Positions 7,680-18,768 of a stretch of 18,844 nucleotides of DNA are shown one piece after another. Under the pieces are notes generated by a model. That model was not told the DNA's origin, did not search any database, and saw only the letters and a program-made list of their open reading frames with translations. The stretch's first letter is position 1; each line of letters begins with the position of its first letter. The DNA is taken from positions 1-18,844 of the forward strand of contig CANTFK010000419.1 of the NCBI GenBank assembly GCA_947646735.1, in the 5' to 3' direction. Position numbers and translations under genes: made by a program. The stretch comes from Peronospora farinosa (Eukaryota; Oomycota; Peronosporomycetes; Peronosporales; Peronosporaceae).

Positions 7680-7740
7680 GTACACACCCTAGCTACTTTT
7701 GCATCAATGTAAGCAGATTTCCATTACTTTACCTTAGTCA
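7680..7740 (+). repeat. Internal CTAG end followed by a decayed element 5' region
   Basis: GTACACACCCTAG (7680-7692) repeats the true 3' end exactly. What follows, CTACTTTTGCATC, then GTAAGCAGATTTCCATTAC, resembles GGCTACTTTTGCATT and the AYGTGMGATYTCCATAAC stretch from the element's 5' 60-180 bp, and even better the diverged 5' part of copy E (about 5205-5225). The reading is an old junction whose downstream member lost its first ~60 bp. Confidence 0.5.
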
Positions 7741-7802
7741 ACTGGCATTTTTATGTAAAAAGATATGAACGAAAGTCAAAAGGCAAACTTTGCTCACCAT
7801 GT

Positions 7803-7942
7803 CTGTCGGAACGACGGGCACTCATTATTCTTCACATCATAGTTTTACTTTAGTCACCCGAATGTATTTATGTTAAAACGATAATATGAAGGCCAATATA
7901 TTACCGACGTAGAGTTGCGCATTATGTCCGTCGGAACGACGG
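7803..7942 (+). repeat. Type-A monomer between two internal hairpins
   Basis: Hairpins at 7803-7817 (CTGTCG, one T/G pair) and 7928-7942 (perfect) are 125 bp apart. Both are preceded by a CAY-ATGT-type lead-in (CACCATGT and CATTATGT). The sequence between follows the general monomer plan: a TTTACTTTAGTCA stretch, an AT-rich part with GTTAAAACGAT, AGTTGCGCATTATGT, and then the next hairpin. Confidence 0.6.
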
Positions 7943-8121
7943 GTTAATACCTAACTTTCGACACGACAGGCACACATTTACCTTTATAACTACTTAACTG
8001 TTATGTCAATATACGATCAGCGTCAAATTTGTGCACCTGTCGGTCGAAACGACGGGAACACCCTACATATGTATTAATAGCGTAGAACCATATCCGTGGG
8101 AACGACGGGTACACACCCTAG

Positions 8122-9642
8122 TCTATATAATAAAAGAATACTGTCCGTCCGTCCGTGCGATCCTTTTCCGGCATTCGGATTGGCTACTTTTGCATTATTC
8201 GCTAATTTTGGATTGGCTGATATTGCATTTTGGCTCATTTTGCAATGGCTGACTATGCATTTTTGTATCGATAATTACATGTGCGATCTCCATAACAGAG
8301 TGTCCATAGGTCGTGCTTTTATCGATAAAATCAATATACGAAACGATGGCACACATAAATGTTCATATGCATCATAACATACTGCAATAATAAACACAGC
8401 TTTTTTAGAAGAGTAGATGAGACACATCCTTTCGATTCGTTAGTAAAAACATGAAGTCCGTGCTCAACTAATACACTAAAAAGTGGCAAAAGCAAGCGTA
8501 GTTATCAGGTTCAAGTGGATGCAATCACAATAAGTGAATCGACTCCAATGTAATGCATCATACTTACTCATTTACTAGAGTCAACCGGACATTCTACAGT
8601 ACGAAACGACGGGTTTACATTCACCTTTATACCCATTAATTGCCTTATTGAACCGGGTATATAGAAGTAAAATGATGGGTACGAAAATCAAAAGACAGAC
8701 TTCGCTTGCTGTGTGCGTCGGAACGATGGGTACACATGGAACTTCGAAACGAAAGGTACACATTGACCAGCGTCGACAGGTACACCATGACTTTCATGCA
8801 CATTAACTTTCATACTTATCAATTTGTTTTGAACAAGCGAATATAATAAGCTAAAAAGATAAATACGAAACTTTTATAGCAGACGTTTTCTCACCATGTC
8901 CGTCGGAACGACGGGTGAGCATTCCTATTCTAAGCTTAATGGTGAGATAAGGTGCTATCAGCGTAGAATTGCGCCCCTTTCCGTCAGAATGACGGGCATT
9001 AACAAAAGTTGCACACAGGCTAAAAAAGTAGCATAATAAAGCTGTTTGCAACACATAAAGAAAATTATATTCGGCCCTTTATGCATCTTTACATCTATAT
9101 ATTCGGTCCGCGCGCACCTATCCGTCGGAACGACGAACACCCTATCAAAGTGCTGCGTTAAAATGCCTAATCATACTACCGCGCATCGTCGGGACGACGG
9201 GTACACACCCTAGCTACTTTTGCATCAATGTAAGCAGATTTCCATTACTTTACCTTAGTCAACTGGCATTTTTATGTAAAAAGATATGAACGAAAGTCAA
9301 AAGGCAAACTTTGCTCACCATGTCTGTCGGAACGACGGGCACTCATTATTCTTCACATCATAGTTTTACTTTAGTCACCCGAATGTATTTATGTTAAAAC
9401 GATAATATGAAGGCCAATATATTACCGACGTAGAGTTGCGCATTATGTCCGTCGGAACGACGGGTTAATACCTAACTTTCGACACGACAGGCACACATTT
9501 ACCTTTATAACTACTTAACTGTTATGTCAATATACGATCAGCGTCAAATTTGTGCACCTGTCGGTCGAAACGACGGGAACACCCTACATATGTATTAATA
9601 GCGTAGAACCATATCCGTGGGAACGACGGGTACACACCCTAG
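8122..9642 (+). mobile_element. Array unit 2, complete (1521 bp)
   Basis: This is the first unit of the 4-bp-shorter form. The hairpin starting at 9122 reads CCGTCGGAACGACG followed directly by AACACC, with GGGT missing after 9135. Other landmarks are the internal terminator copy (9186-9213) and perfect hairpins at 8900-8914, 8981-8995 (compensated) and 9449-9463. It ends CTAG at 9639-9642. Confidence 0.85.
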
Positions 9643-11163
9643 TCTATATAATAAAAGAATACTGTCCGTCCGTCCGTGCGATCCTTTTCCGGCATTCGGA
9701 TTGGCTACTTTTGCATTATTCGCTAATTTTGGATTGGCTGATATTGCATTTTGGCTCATTTTGCAATGGCTGACTATGCATTTTTGTATCGATAATTACA
9801 TGTGCGATCTCCATAACAGAGTGTCCATAGGTCGTGCTTTTATCGATAAAATCAATATACGAAACGATGGCACACATAAATGTTCATATGCATCATAACA
9901 TACTGCAATAATAAACACAGCTTTTTTAGAAGAGTAGATGAGACACATGCTTTCGATTCGTTAGTAAAAACATGAAGTCCGTGCTCAACTAATACACTAA
10001 AAAGTGGCAAAAGCAAGCGTAGTTATCAGGTTCAAGTGGATGCAATCACAATAAGTGAATCGACTCCAATGTAATGCATCATACTTACTCATTTACTAGA
10101 GTCAACCGGACATTCTACAGTACGAAACGACGGGTTTACATTCACCTTTATACCCATTAATTGCCTTATTGAACCGGGTATATAGAAGTAAAATGATGGG
10201 TACGAAAATCAAAAGACAGACTTCGCTTGCTGTGTGCGTCGGAACGATGGGTACACATGGAACTTCGAAACGAAAGGTACACATTGACCAGCGTCGACAG
10301 GTACACCATGACTTTCATGCACATTAACTTTCATACTTATCAATTTGTTTTGAACAAGCGAATATAATAAGCTAAAAAGATAAATACGAAACTTTTATAG
10401 CAGACGTTTTCTCACCATGTCCGTCGGAACGACGGGTGAGCATTCCTATTCTAAGCTTAATGGTGAGATAAGGTGCTATCAGCGTAGAATTGCGCCCCTT
10501 TCCGTCAGAATGACGGGCATTAACAAAAGTTGCACACAGGCTAAAAAAGTAGCATAATAAAGCTGTTTGCAACACATAAAGAAAATTATATTCGGCCCTT
10601 TATGCATCTTTACATCTATATATTCGGTCCGCGCGCACCTATCCGTCGGAACGACGAACACCCTATCAAAGTGCTGCGTTAAAATGCCTAATCATACTAC
10701 CGCGCATCGTCGGGACGACGGGTACACACCCTAGCTACTTTTGCATCAATGTAAGCAGATTTCCATTACTTTACCTTAGTCAACTGGCATTTTTATGTAA
10801 AAAGATATGAACGAAAGTCAAAAGGCAAACTTTGCTCACCATGTCTGTCGGAACGACGGGCACTCATTATTCTTCACATCATAGTTTTACTTTAGTCACC
10901 CGAATGTATTTATGTTAAAACGATAATATGAAGGCCAATATATTACCGACGTAGAGTTGCGCATTATGTCCGTCGGAACGACGGGTTAATACCTAACTTT
11001 CGACACGACAGGCACACATTTACCTTTATAACTACTTAACTGTTATGTCAATATACGATCAGCGTCAAATTTGTGCACCTGTCGGTCGAAACGACGGGAA
11101 CACCCTACATATGTATTAATAGCGTAGAACCATATCCGTGGGAACGACGGGTACACACCCTAG
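9643..11163 (+). mobile_element. Array unit 3, complete (1521 bp)
   Basis: Same structure as unit 2. It carries a distinguishing G at 9949 (ACACATGCTTTC), where the other seven units have C (ACACATCCTTTC). The G form is also found in copy E and in the divergent copies B and D, so it is the older state. Confidence 0.85.
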
Positions 11164-12684
11164 TCTATATAATAAAAGAATACTGTCCGTCCGTCCGTGC
11201 GATCCTTTTCCGGCATTCGGATTGGCTACTTTTGCATTATTCGCTAATTTTGGATTGGCTGATATTGCATTTTGGCTCATTTTGCAATGGCTGACTATGC
11301 ATTTTTGTATCGATAATTACATGTGCGATCTCCATAACAGAGTGTCCATAGGTCGTGCTTTTATCGATAAAATCAATATACGAAACGATGGCACACATAA
11401 ATGTTCATATGCATCATAACATACTGCAATAATAAACACAGCTTTTTTAGAAGAGTAGATGAGACACATCCTTTCGATTCGTTAGTAAAAACATGAAGTC
11501 CGTGCTCAACTAATACACTAAAAAGTGGCAAAAGCAAGCGTAGTTATCAGGTTCAAGTGGATGCAATCACAATAAGTGAATCGACTCCAATGTAATGCAT
11601 CATACTTACTCATTTACTAGAGTCAACCGGACATTCTACAGTACGAAACGACGGGTTTACATTCACCTTTATACCCATTAATTGCCTTATTGAACCGGGT
11701 ATATAGAAGTAAAATGATGGGTACGAAAATCAAAAGACAGACTTCGCTTGCTGTGTGCGTCGGAACGATGGGTACACATGGAACTTCGAAACGAAAGGTA
11801 CACATTGACCAGCGTCGACAGGTACACCATGGCTTTCATGCACATTAACTTTCATACTTATCAATTTGTTTTGAACAAGCGAATATAATAAGCTAAAAAG
11901 ATAAATACGAAACTTTTATAGCAGACGTTTTCTCACCATGTCCGTCGGAACGACGGGTGAGCATTCCTATTCTAAGCTTAATGGTGAGATAAGGTGCTAT
12001 CAGCGTAGAATTGCGCCCCTTTCCGTCAGAATGACGGGCATTAACAAAAGTTGCACACAGGCTAAAAAAGTAGCATAATAAAGCTGTTTGCAACACATAA
12101 AGAAAATTATATTCGGCCCTTTATGCATCTTTACATCTATATATTCGGTCCGCGCGCACCTATCCGTCGGAACGACGAACACCCTATCAAAGTGCTGCGT
12201 TAAAATGCCTAATCATACTACCGCGCATCGTCGGGACGACGGGTACACACCCTAGCTACTTTTGCATCAATGTAAGCAGATTTCCATTACTTTACCTTAG
12301 TCAACTGGCATTTTTATGTAAAAAGATATGAACGAAAGTCAAAAGGCAAACTTTGCTCACCATGTCTGTCGGAACGACGGGCACTCATTATTCTTCACAT
12401 CATAGTTTTACTTTAGTCACCCGAATGTATTTATGTTAAAACGATAATATGAAGGCCAATATATTACCGACGTAGAGTTGCGCATTATGTCCGTCGGAAC
12501 GACGGGTTAATACCTAACTTTCGACACGACAGGCACACATTTACCTTTATAACTACTTAACTGTTATGTCAATATACGATCAGCGTCAAATTTGTGCACC
12601 TGTCGGTCGAAACGACGGGAACACCCTACATATGTATTAATAGCGTAGAACCATATCCGTGGGAACGACGGGTACACACCCTAG
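11164..12684 (+). mobile_element. Array unit 4, complete (1521 bp)
   Basis: Same structure as unit 2. It has a private G at 11832 (ACCATGGCTTTC) where the other units have A, which creates a CCATGG site usable as a unit marker. Confidence 0.85.
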
Positions 12685-14205
12685 TCTATATAATAAAAGA
12701 ATACTGTCCGTCCGTCCGTGCGATCCTTTTCCGGCATTCGGATTGGCTACTTTTGCATTATTCGCTAATTTTGGATTGGCTGATATTGCATTTTGGCTCA
12801 TTTTGCAATGGCTGACTATGCATTTTTGTATCGATAATTACATGTGCGATCTCCATAACAGAGTGTCCATAGGTCGTGCTTTTATCGATAAAATCAATAT
12901 ACGAAACGATGGCACACATAAATGTTCATATGCATCATAACATACTGCAATAATAAACACAGCTTTTTTAGAAGAGTAGATGAGACACATCCTTTCGATT
13001 CGTTAGTAAAAACATGAAGTCCGTGCTCAACTAATACACTAAAAAGTGGCAAAAGCAAGCGTAGTTATCAGGTTCAAGTGGATGCAATCACAATAAGTGA
13101 ATCGACTCCAATGTAATGCATCATACTTACTCATTTACTAGAGTCAACCGGACATTCTACAGTACGAAACGACGGGTTTACATTCACCTTTATACCCATT
13201 AATTGCCTTATTGAACCGGGTATATAGAAGTAAAATGATGGGTACGAAAATCAAAAGACAGACTTCGCTTGCTGTGTGCGTCGGAACGATGGGTACACAT
13301 GGAACTTCGAAACGAAAGGTACACATTGACCAGCGTCGACAGGTACACCATGACTTTCATGCACATTAACTTTCATACTTATCAATTTGTTTTGAACAAG
13401 CGAATATAATAAGCTAAAAAGATAAATACGAAACTTTTATAGCAGACGTTTTCTCACCATGTCCGTCGGAACGACGGGTGAGCATTCCTATTCTAAGCTT
13501 AATGGTGAGATAAGGTGCTATCAGCGTAGAATTGCGCCCCTTTCCGTCAGAATGACGGGCATTAACAAAAGTTGCACACAGGCTAAAAAAGTAGCATAAT
13601 AAAGCTGTTTGCAACACATAAAGAAAATTATATTCGGCCCTTTATGCATCTTTACATCTATATATTCGGTCCGCGCGCACCTATCCGTCGGAACGACGAA
13701 CACCCTATCAAAGTGCTGCGTTAAAATGCCTAATCATACTACCGCGCATCGTCGGGACGACGGGTACACACCCTAGCTACTTTTGCATCAATGTAAGCAG
13801 ATTTCCATTACTTTACCTTAGTCAACTGGCATTTTTATGTAAAAAGATATGAACGAAAGTCAAAAGGCAAACTTTGCTCACCATGTCTGTCGGAACGACG
13901 GGCACTCATTATTCTTCACATCATAGTTTTACTTTAGTCACCCGAATGTATTTATGTTAAAACGATAATATGAAGGCCAATATATTACCGACGTAGAGTT
14001 GCGCATTATGTCCGTCGGAACGACGGGTTAATACCTAACTTTCGACACGACAGGCACACATTTACCTTTATAACTACTTAACTGTTATGTCAATATACGA
14101 TCAGCGTCAAATTTGTGCACCTGTCGGTCGAAACGACGGGAACACCCTACATATGTATTAATAGCGTAGAACCATATCCGTGGGAACGACGGGTACACAC
14201 CCTAG
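12685..14205 (+). mobile_element. Array unit 5, complete (1521 bp)
   Basis: Standard short form with the GGGT deletion near 13698 and CTAG at 14202-14205. I noticed no private difference by eye. Confidence 0.85.
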
Positions 14206-15726
14206 TCTATATAATAAAAGAATACTGTCCGTCCGTCCGTGCGATCCTTTTCCGGCATTCGGATTGGCTACTTTTGCATTATTCGCTAATTTTGGATTGG
14301 CTGATATTGCATTTTGGCTCATTTTGCAATGGCTGACTATGCATTTTTGTATCGATAATTACATGTGCGATCTCCATAACAGAGTGTCCATAGGTCGTGC
14401 TTTTATCGATAAAATCAATATACGAAACGATGGCACACATAAATGTTCATATGCATCATAACATACTGCAATAATAAACACAGCTTTTTTAGAAGAGTAG
14501 ATGAGACACATCCTTTCGATTCGTTAGTAAAAACATGAAGTCCGTGCTCAACTAATACACTAAAAAGTGGCAAAAGCAAGCGTAGTTATCAGGTTCAAGT
14601 GGATGCAATCACAATAAGTGAATCGACTCCAATGTAATGCATCATACTTACTCATTTACTAGAGTCAACCGGACATTCTACAGTACGAAACGACGGGTTT
14701 ACATTCACCTTTATACCCATTAATTGCCTTATTGAACCGGGTATATAGAAGTAAAATGATGGGTACGAAAATCAAAAGACAGACTTCGCTTGCTGTGTGC
14801 GTCGGAACGATGGGTACACATGGAACTTCGAAACGAAAGGTACACATTGACCAGCGTCGACAGGTACACCATGACTTTCATGCACATTAACTTTCATACT
14901 TATCAATTTGTTTTGAACAAGCGAATATAATAAGCTAAAAAGATAAATACGAAACTTTTATAGCAGACGTTTTCTCACCATGTCCGTCGGAACGACGGGT
15001 GAGCATTCCTATTCTAAGCTTAATGGTGAGATAAGGTGCTATCAGCGTAGAATTGCGCCCCTTTCCGTCAGAATGACGGGCATTAACAAAAGTTGCACAC
15101 AGGCTAAAAAAGTAGCATAATAAAGCTGTTTGCAACACATAAAGAAAATTATATTCGGCCCTTTATGCATCTTTACATCTATATATTCGGTCCGCGCGCA
15201 CCTATCCGTCGGAACGACGAACACCCTATCAAAGTGCTGCGTTAAAATGCCTAATCATACTACCGCGCATCGTCGGGACGACGGGTACACACCCTAGCTA
15301 CTTTTGCATCAATGTAAGCAGATTTCCATTACTTTACCTTAGTCAACTGGCATTTTTATGTAAAAAGATATGAACGAAAGTCAAAAGGCAAACTTTGCTC
15401 ACCATGTCTGTCGGAACGACGGGCACTCATTATTCTTCACATCATAGTTTTACTTTAGTCACCCGAATGTATTTATGTTAAAACGATAATATGAAGGCCA
15501 ATATATTACCGACGTAGAGTTGCGCATTATGTCCGTCGGAACGACGGGTTAATACCTAACTTTCGACACGACAGGCACACATTTACCTTTATAACTACTT
15601 AACTGTTATGTCAATATACGATCAGCGTCAAATTTGTGCACCTGTCGGTCGAAACGACGGGAACACCCTACATATGTATTAATAGCGTAGAACCATATCC
15701 GTGGGAACGACGGGTACACACCCTAG
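14206..15726 (+). mobile_element. Array unit 6, complete (1521 bp)
   Basis: Standard short form, TC at 14206 and CTAG at 15723-15726. I noticed no private difference by eye. Confidence 0.85.
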
Positions 15727-17247
15727 TCTATATAATAAAAGAATACTGTCCGTCCGTCCGTGCGATCCTTTTCCGGCATTCGGATTGGCTACTTTTGCAT
15801 TATTCGCTAATTTTGGATTGGCTGATATTGCATTTTGGCTCATTTTGCAATGGCTGACTATGCATTTTTGTATCGATAATTACATGTGCGATCTCCATAA
15901 CAGAGTGTCCATAGGTCGTGCTTTTATCGATAAAATCAATATACGAAACGATGGCACACATAAATGTTCATATGCATCATAACATACTGCAATAATAAAC
16001 ACAGCTTTTTTAGAAGAGTAGATGAGACACATCCTTTCGATTCGTTAGTAAAAACATGAAGTCCGTGCTCAACTAATACACTAAAAAGTGGCAAAAGCAA
16101 GCGTAGTTATCAGGTTCAAGTGGATGCAATCACAATAAGTGAATCGACTCCAATGTAATGCATCATACTTACTCATTTACTAGAGTCAACCGGACATTCT
16201 ACAGTACGAAACGACGGGTTTACATTCACCTTTATACCCATTAATTGCCTTATTGAACCGGGTATATAGAAGTAAAATGATGGGTACGAAAATCAAAAGA
16301 CAGACTTCGCTTGCTGTGTGCGTCGGAACGATGGGTACACATGGAACTTCGAAACGAAAGGTACACATTGACCAGCGTCGACAGGTACACCATGACTTTC
16401 ATGCACATTAACTTTCATACTTATCAATTTGTTTTGAACAAGCGAATATAATAAGCTAAAAAGATAAATACGAAACTTTTATAGCAGACGTTTTCTCACC
16501 ATGTCCGTCGGAACGACGGGTGAGCATTCCTATTCTAAGCTTAATGGTGAGATAAGGTGCTATCAGCGTAGAATTGCGCCCCTTTCCGTCAGAATGACGG
16601 GCATTAACAAAAGTTGCACACAGGCTAAAAAAGTAGCATAATAAAGCTGTTTGCAACACATAAAGAAAATTATATTCGGCCCTTTATGCATCTTTACATC
16701 TATATATTCGGTCCGCGCGCACCTATCCGTCGGAACGACGAACACCCTATCAAAGTGCTGCGTTAAAATGCCTAATCATACTACCGCGCATCGTCGGGAC
16801 GACGGGTACACACCCTAGCTACTTTTGCATCAATGTAAGCAGATTTCCATTACTTTACCTTAGTCAACTGGCATTTTTATGTAAAAAGATATGAACGAAA
16901 GTCAAAAGGCAAACTTTGCTCACCATGTCTGTCGGAACGACGGGCACTCATTATTCTTCACATCATAGTTTTACTTTAGTCACCCGAATGTATTTATGTT
17001 AAAACGATAATATGAAGGCCAATATATTACCGACGTAGAGTTGCGCATTATGTCCGTCGGAACGACGGGTTAATACCTAACTTTCGACACGACAGGCACA
17101 CATTTACCTTTATAACTACTTAACTGTTATGTCAATATACGATCAGCGTCAAATTTGTGCACCTGTCGGTCGAAACGACGGGAACACCCTACATATGTAT
17201 TAATAGCGTAGAACCATATCCGTGGGAACGACGGGTACACACCCTAG
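15727..17247 (+). mobile_element. Array unit 7, complete (1521 bp)
   Basis: Standard short form, TC at 15727 and CTAG at 17244-17247. I noticed no private difference by eye. Confidence 0.85.
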
Positions 17248-18768
17248 TCTATATAATAAAAGAATACTGTCCGTCCGTCCGTGCGATCCTTTTCCGGCAT
17301 TCGGATTGGCTACTTTTGCATTATTCGCTAATTTTGGATTGGCTGATATTGCATTTTGGCTCATTTTGCAATGGCTGACTATGCATTTTTGTATCGATAA
17401 TTACATGTGCGATCTCCATAACAGAGTGTCCATAGGTCGTGCTTTTATCGATAAAATCAATATACGAAACGATGGCACACATAAATGTTCATATGCATCA
17501 TAACATACTGCAATAATAAACACAGCTTTTTTAGAAGAGTAGATGAGACACATCCTTTCGATTCGTTAGTAAAAACATGAAGTCCGTGCTCAACTAATAC
17601 ACTAAAAAGTGGCAAAAGCAAGCGTAGTTATCAGGTTCAAGTGGATGCAATCACAATAAGTGAATCGACTCCAATGTAATGCATCATACTTACTCATTTA
17701 CTAGAGTCAACCGGACATTCTACAGTACGAAACGACGGGTTTACATTCACCTTTATACCCATTAATTGCCTTATTGAACCGGGTATATAGAAGTAAAATG
17801 ATGGGTACGAAAATCAAAAGACAGACTTCGCTTGCTGTGTGCGTCGGAACGATGGGTACACATGGAACTTCGAAACGAAAGGTACACATTGACCAGCGTC
17901 GACAGGTACACCATGACTTTCATGCACATTAACTTTCATACTTATCAATTTGTTTTGAACAAGCGAATATAATAAGCTAAAAAGATAAATACGAAACTTT
18001 TATAGCAGACGTTTTCTCACCATGTCCGTCGGAACGACGGGTGAGCATTCCTATTCTAAGCTTAATGGTGAGATAAGGTGCTATCAGCGTAGAATTGCGC
18101 CCCTTTCCGTCAGAATGACGGGCATTAACAAAAGTTGCACACAGGCTAAAAAAGTAGCATAATAAAGCTGTTTGCAACACATAAAGAAAATTATATTCGG
18201 CCCTTTATGCATCTTTACATCTATATATTCGGTCCGCGCGCACCTATCCGTCGGAACGACGAACACCCTATCAAAGTGCTGCGTTAAAATGCCTAATCAT
18301 ACTACCGCGCATCGTCGGGACGACGGGTACACACCCTAGCTACTTTTGCATCAATGTAAGCAGATTTCCATTACTTTACCTTAGTCAACTGGCATTTTTA
18401 TGTAAAAAGATATGAACGAAAGTCAAAAGGCAAACTTTGCTCACCATGTCTGTCGGAACGACGGGCACTCATTATTCTTCACATCATAGTTTTACTTTAG
18501 TCACCCGAATGTATTTATGTTAAAACGATAATATGAAGGCCAATATATTACCGACGTAGAGTTGCGCATTATGTCCGTCGGAACGACGGGTTAATACCTA
18601 ACTTTCGACACGACAGGCACACATTTACCTTTATAACTACTTAACTGTTATGTCAATATACGATCAGCGTCAAATTTGTGCACCTGTCGGTCGAAACGAC
18701 GGGAACACCCTACATATGTATTAATAGCGTAGAACCATATCCGTGGGAACGACGGGTACACACCCTAG
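17248..18768 (+). mobile_element. Array unit 8, complete (1521 bp), last homogeneous unit
   Basis: Standard short form to its last base: terminal hairpin 18741-18755, spacer GTACACACC, CTAG 18765-18768. Identity with the array stops just past this point, at the next unit's 5' end. Confidence 0.85.

Larger units (their letters stand above)
6597..8121 (+). mobile_element. Array unit 1, complete (1525 bp)
   Basis: This is the first full unit of the homogeneous array and the best reference copy. Order: TC end (6597), GTCC x3 (6618-6631), 16-18-bp minisatellite (6655-6736), conserved AATACACT / GGCAAAAGCAAGCGT block near 6945-6973, hairpin-anchored monomers from about 7076, internal terminator copy (7665-7692), three to four more monomers, terminal hairpin (8094-8108) and CTAG (8118-8121). 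It differs from all later units in keeping GGGT after the CGACG of the hairpin at 7597-7611, which accounts for its extra 4 bp. Reading frames are 60-93 codons. The longest begins at a GTG and crosses the junction; none shows a known domain. Confidence 0.85.

Noticed and set aside
7076..8121. CRISPR array (short palindromic repeats at intervals)
   Set aside because: Hairpin repeats are degenerate, spacing varies from about 50 to over 140 bp, spacers are themselves related, and there is no leader or cas gene.
8096..8377. 93-codon frame repeated identically in every array unit
   Set aside because: Identity reflects recent amplification, not selection. It opens with GTG, its hydrophobic repeat comes from the TTGGCT minisatellite, and old copies carry altered or broken versions.
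6597..18768. rDNA-like or histone-like gene cluster
   Set aside because: No rRNA, 5S, tRNA, snRNA or histone sequence is recognisable in the unit.
6569..18768. Assembly artefact creating the tandem units
   Set aside because: Private differences (unit 1 GGGT, unit 3 G at 9949, unit 4 G at 11832) and divergent flanks on both sides argue for real copies, although the copy number could still be wrong.
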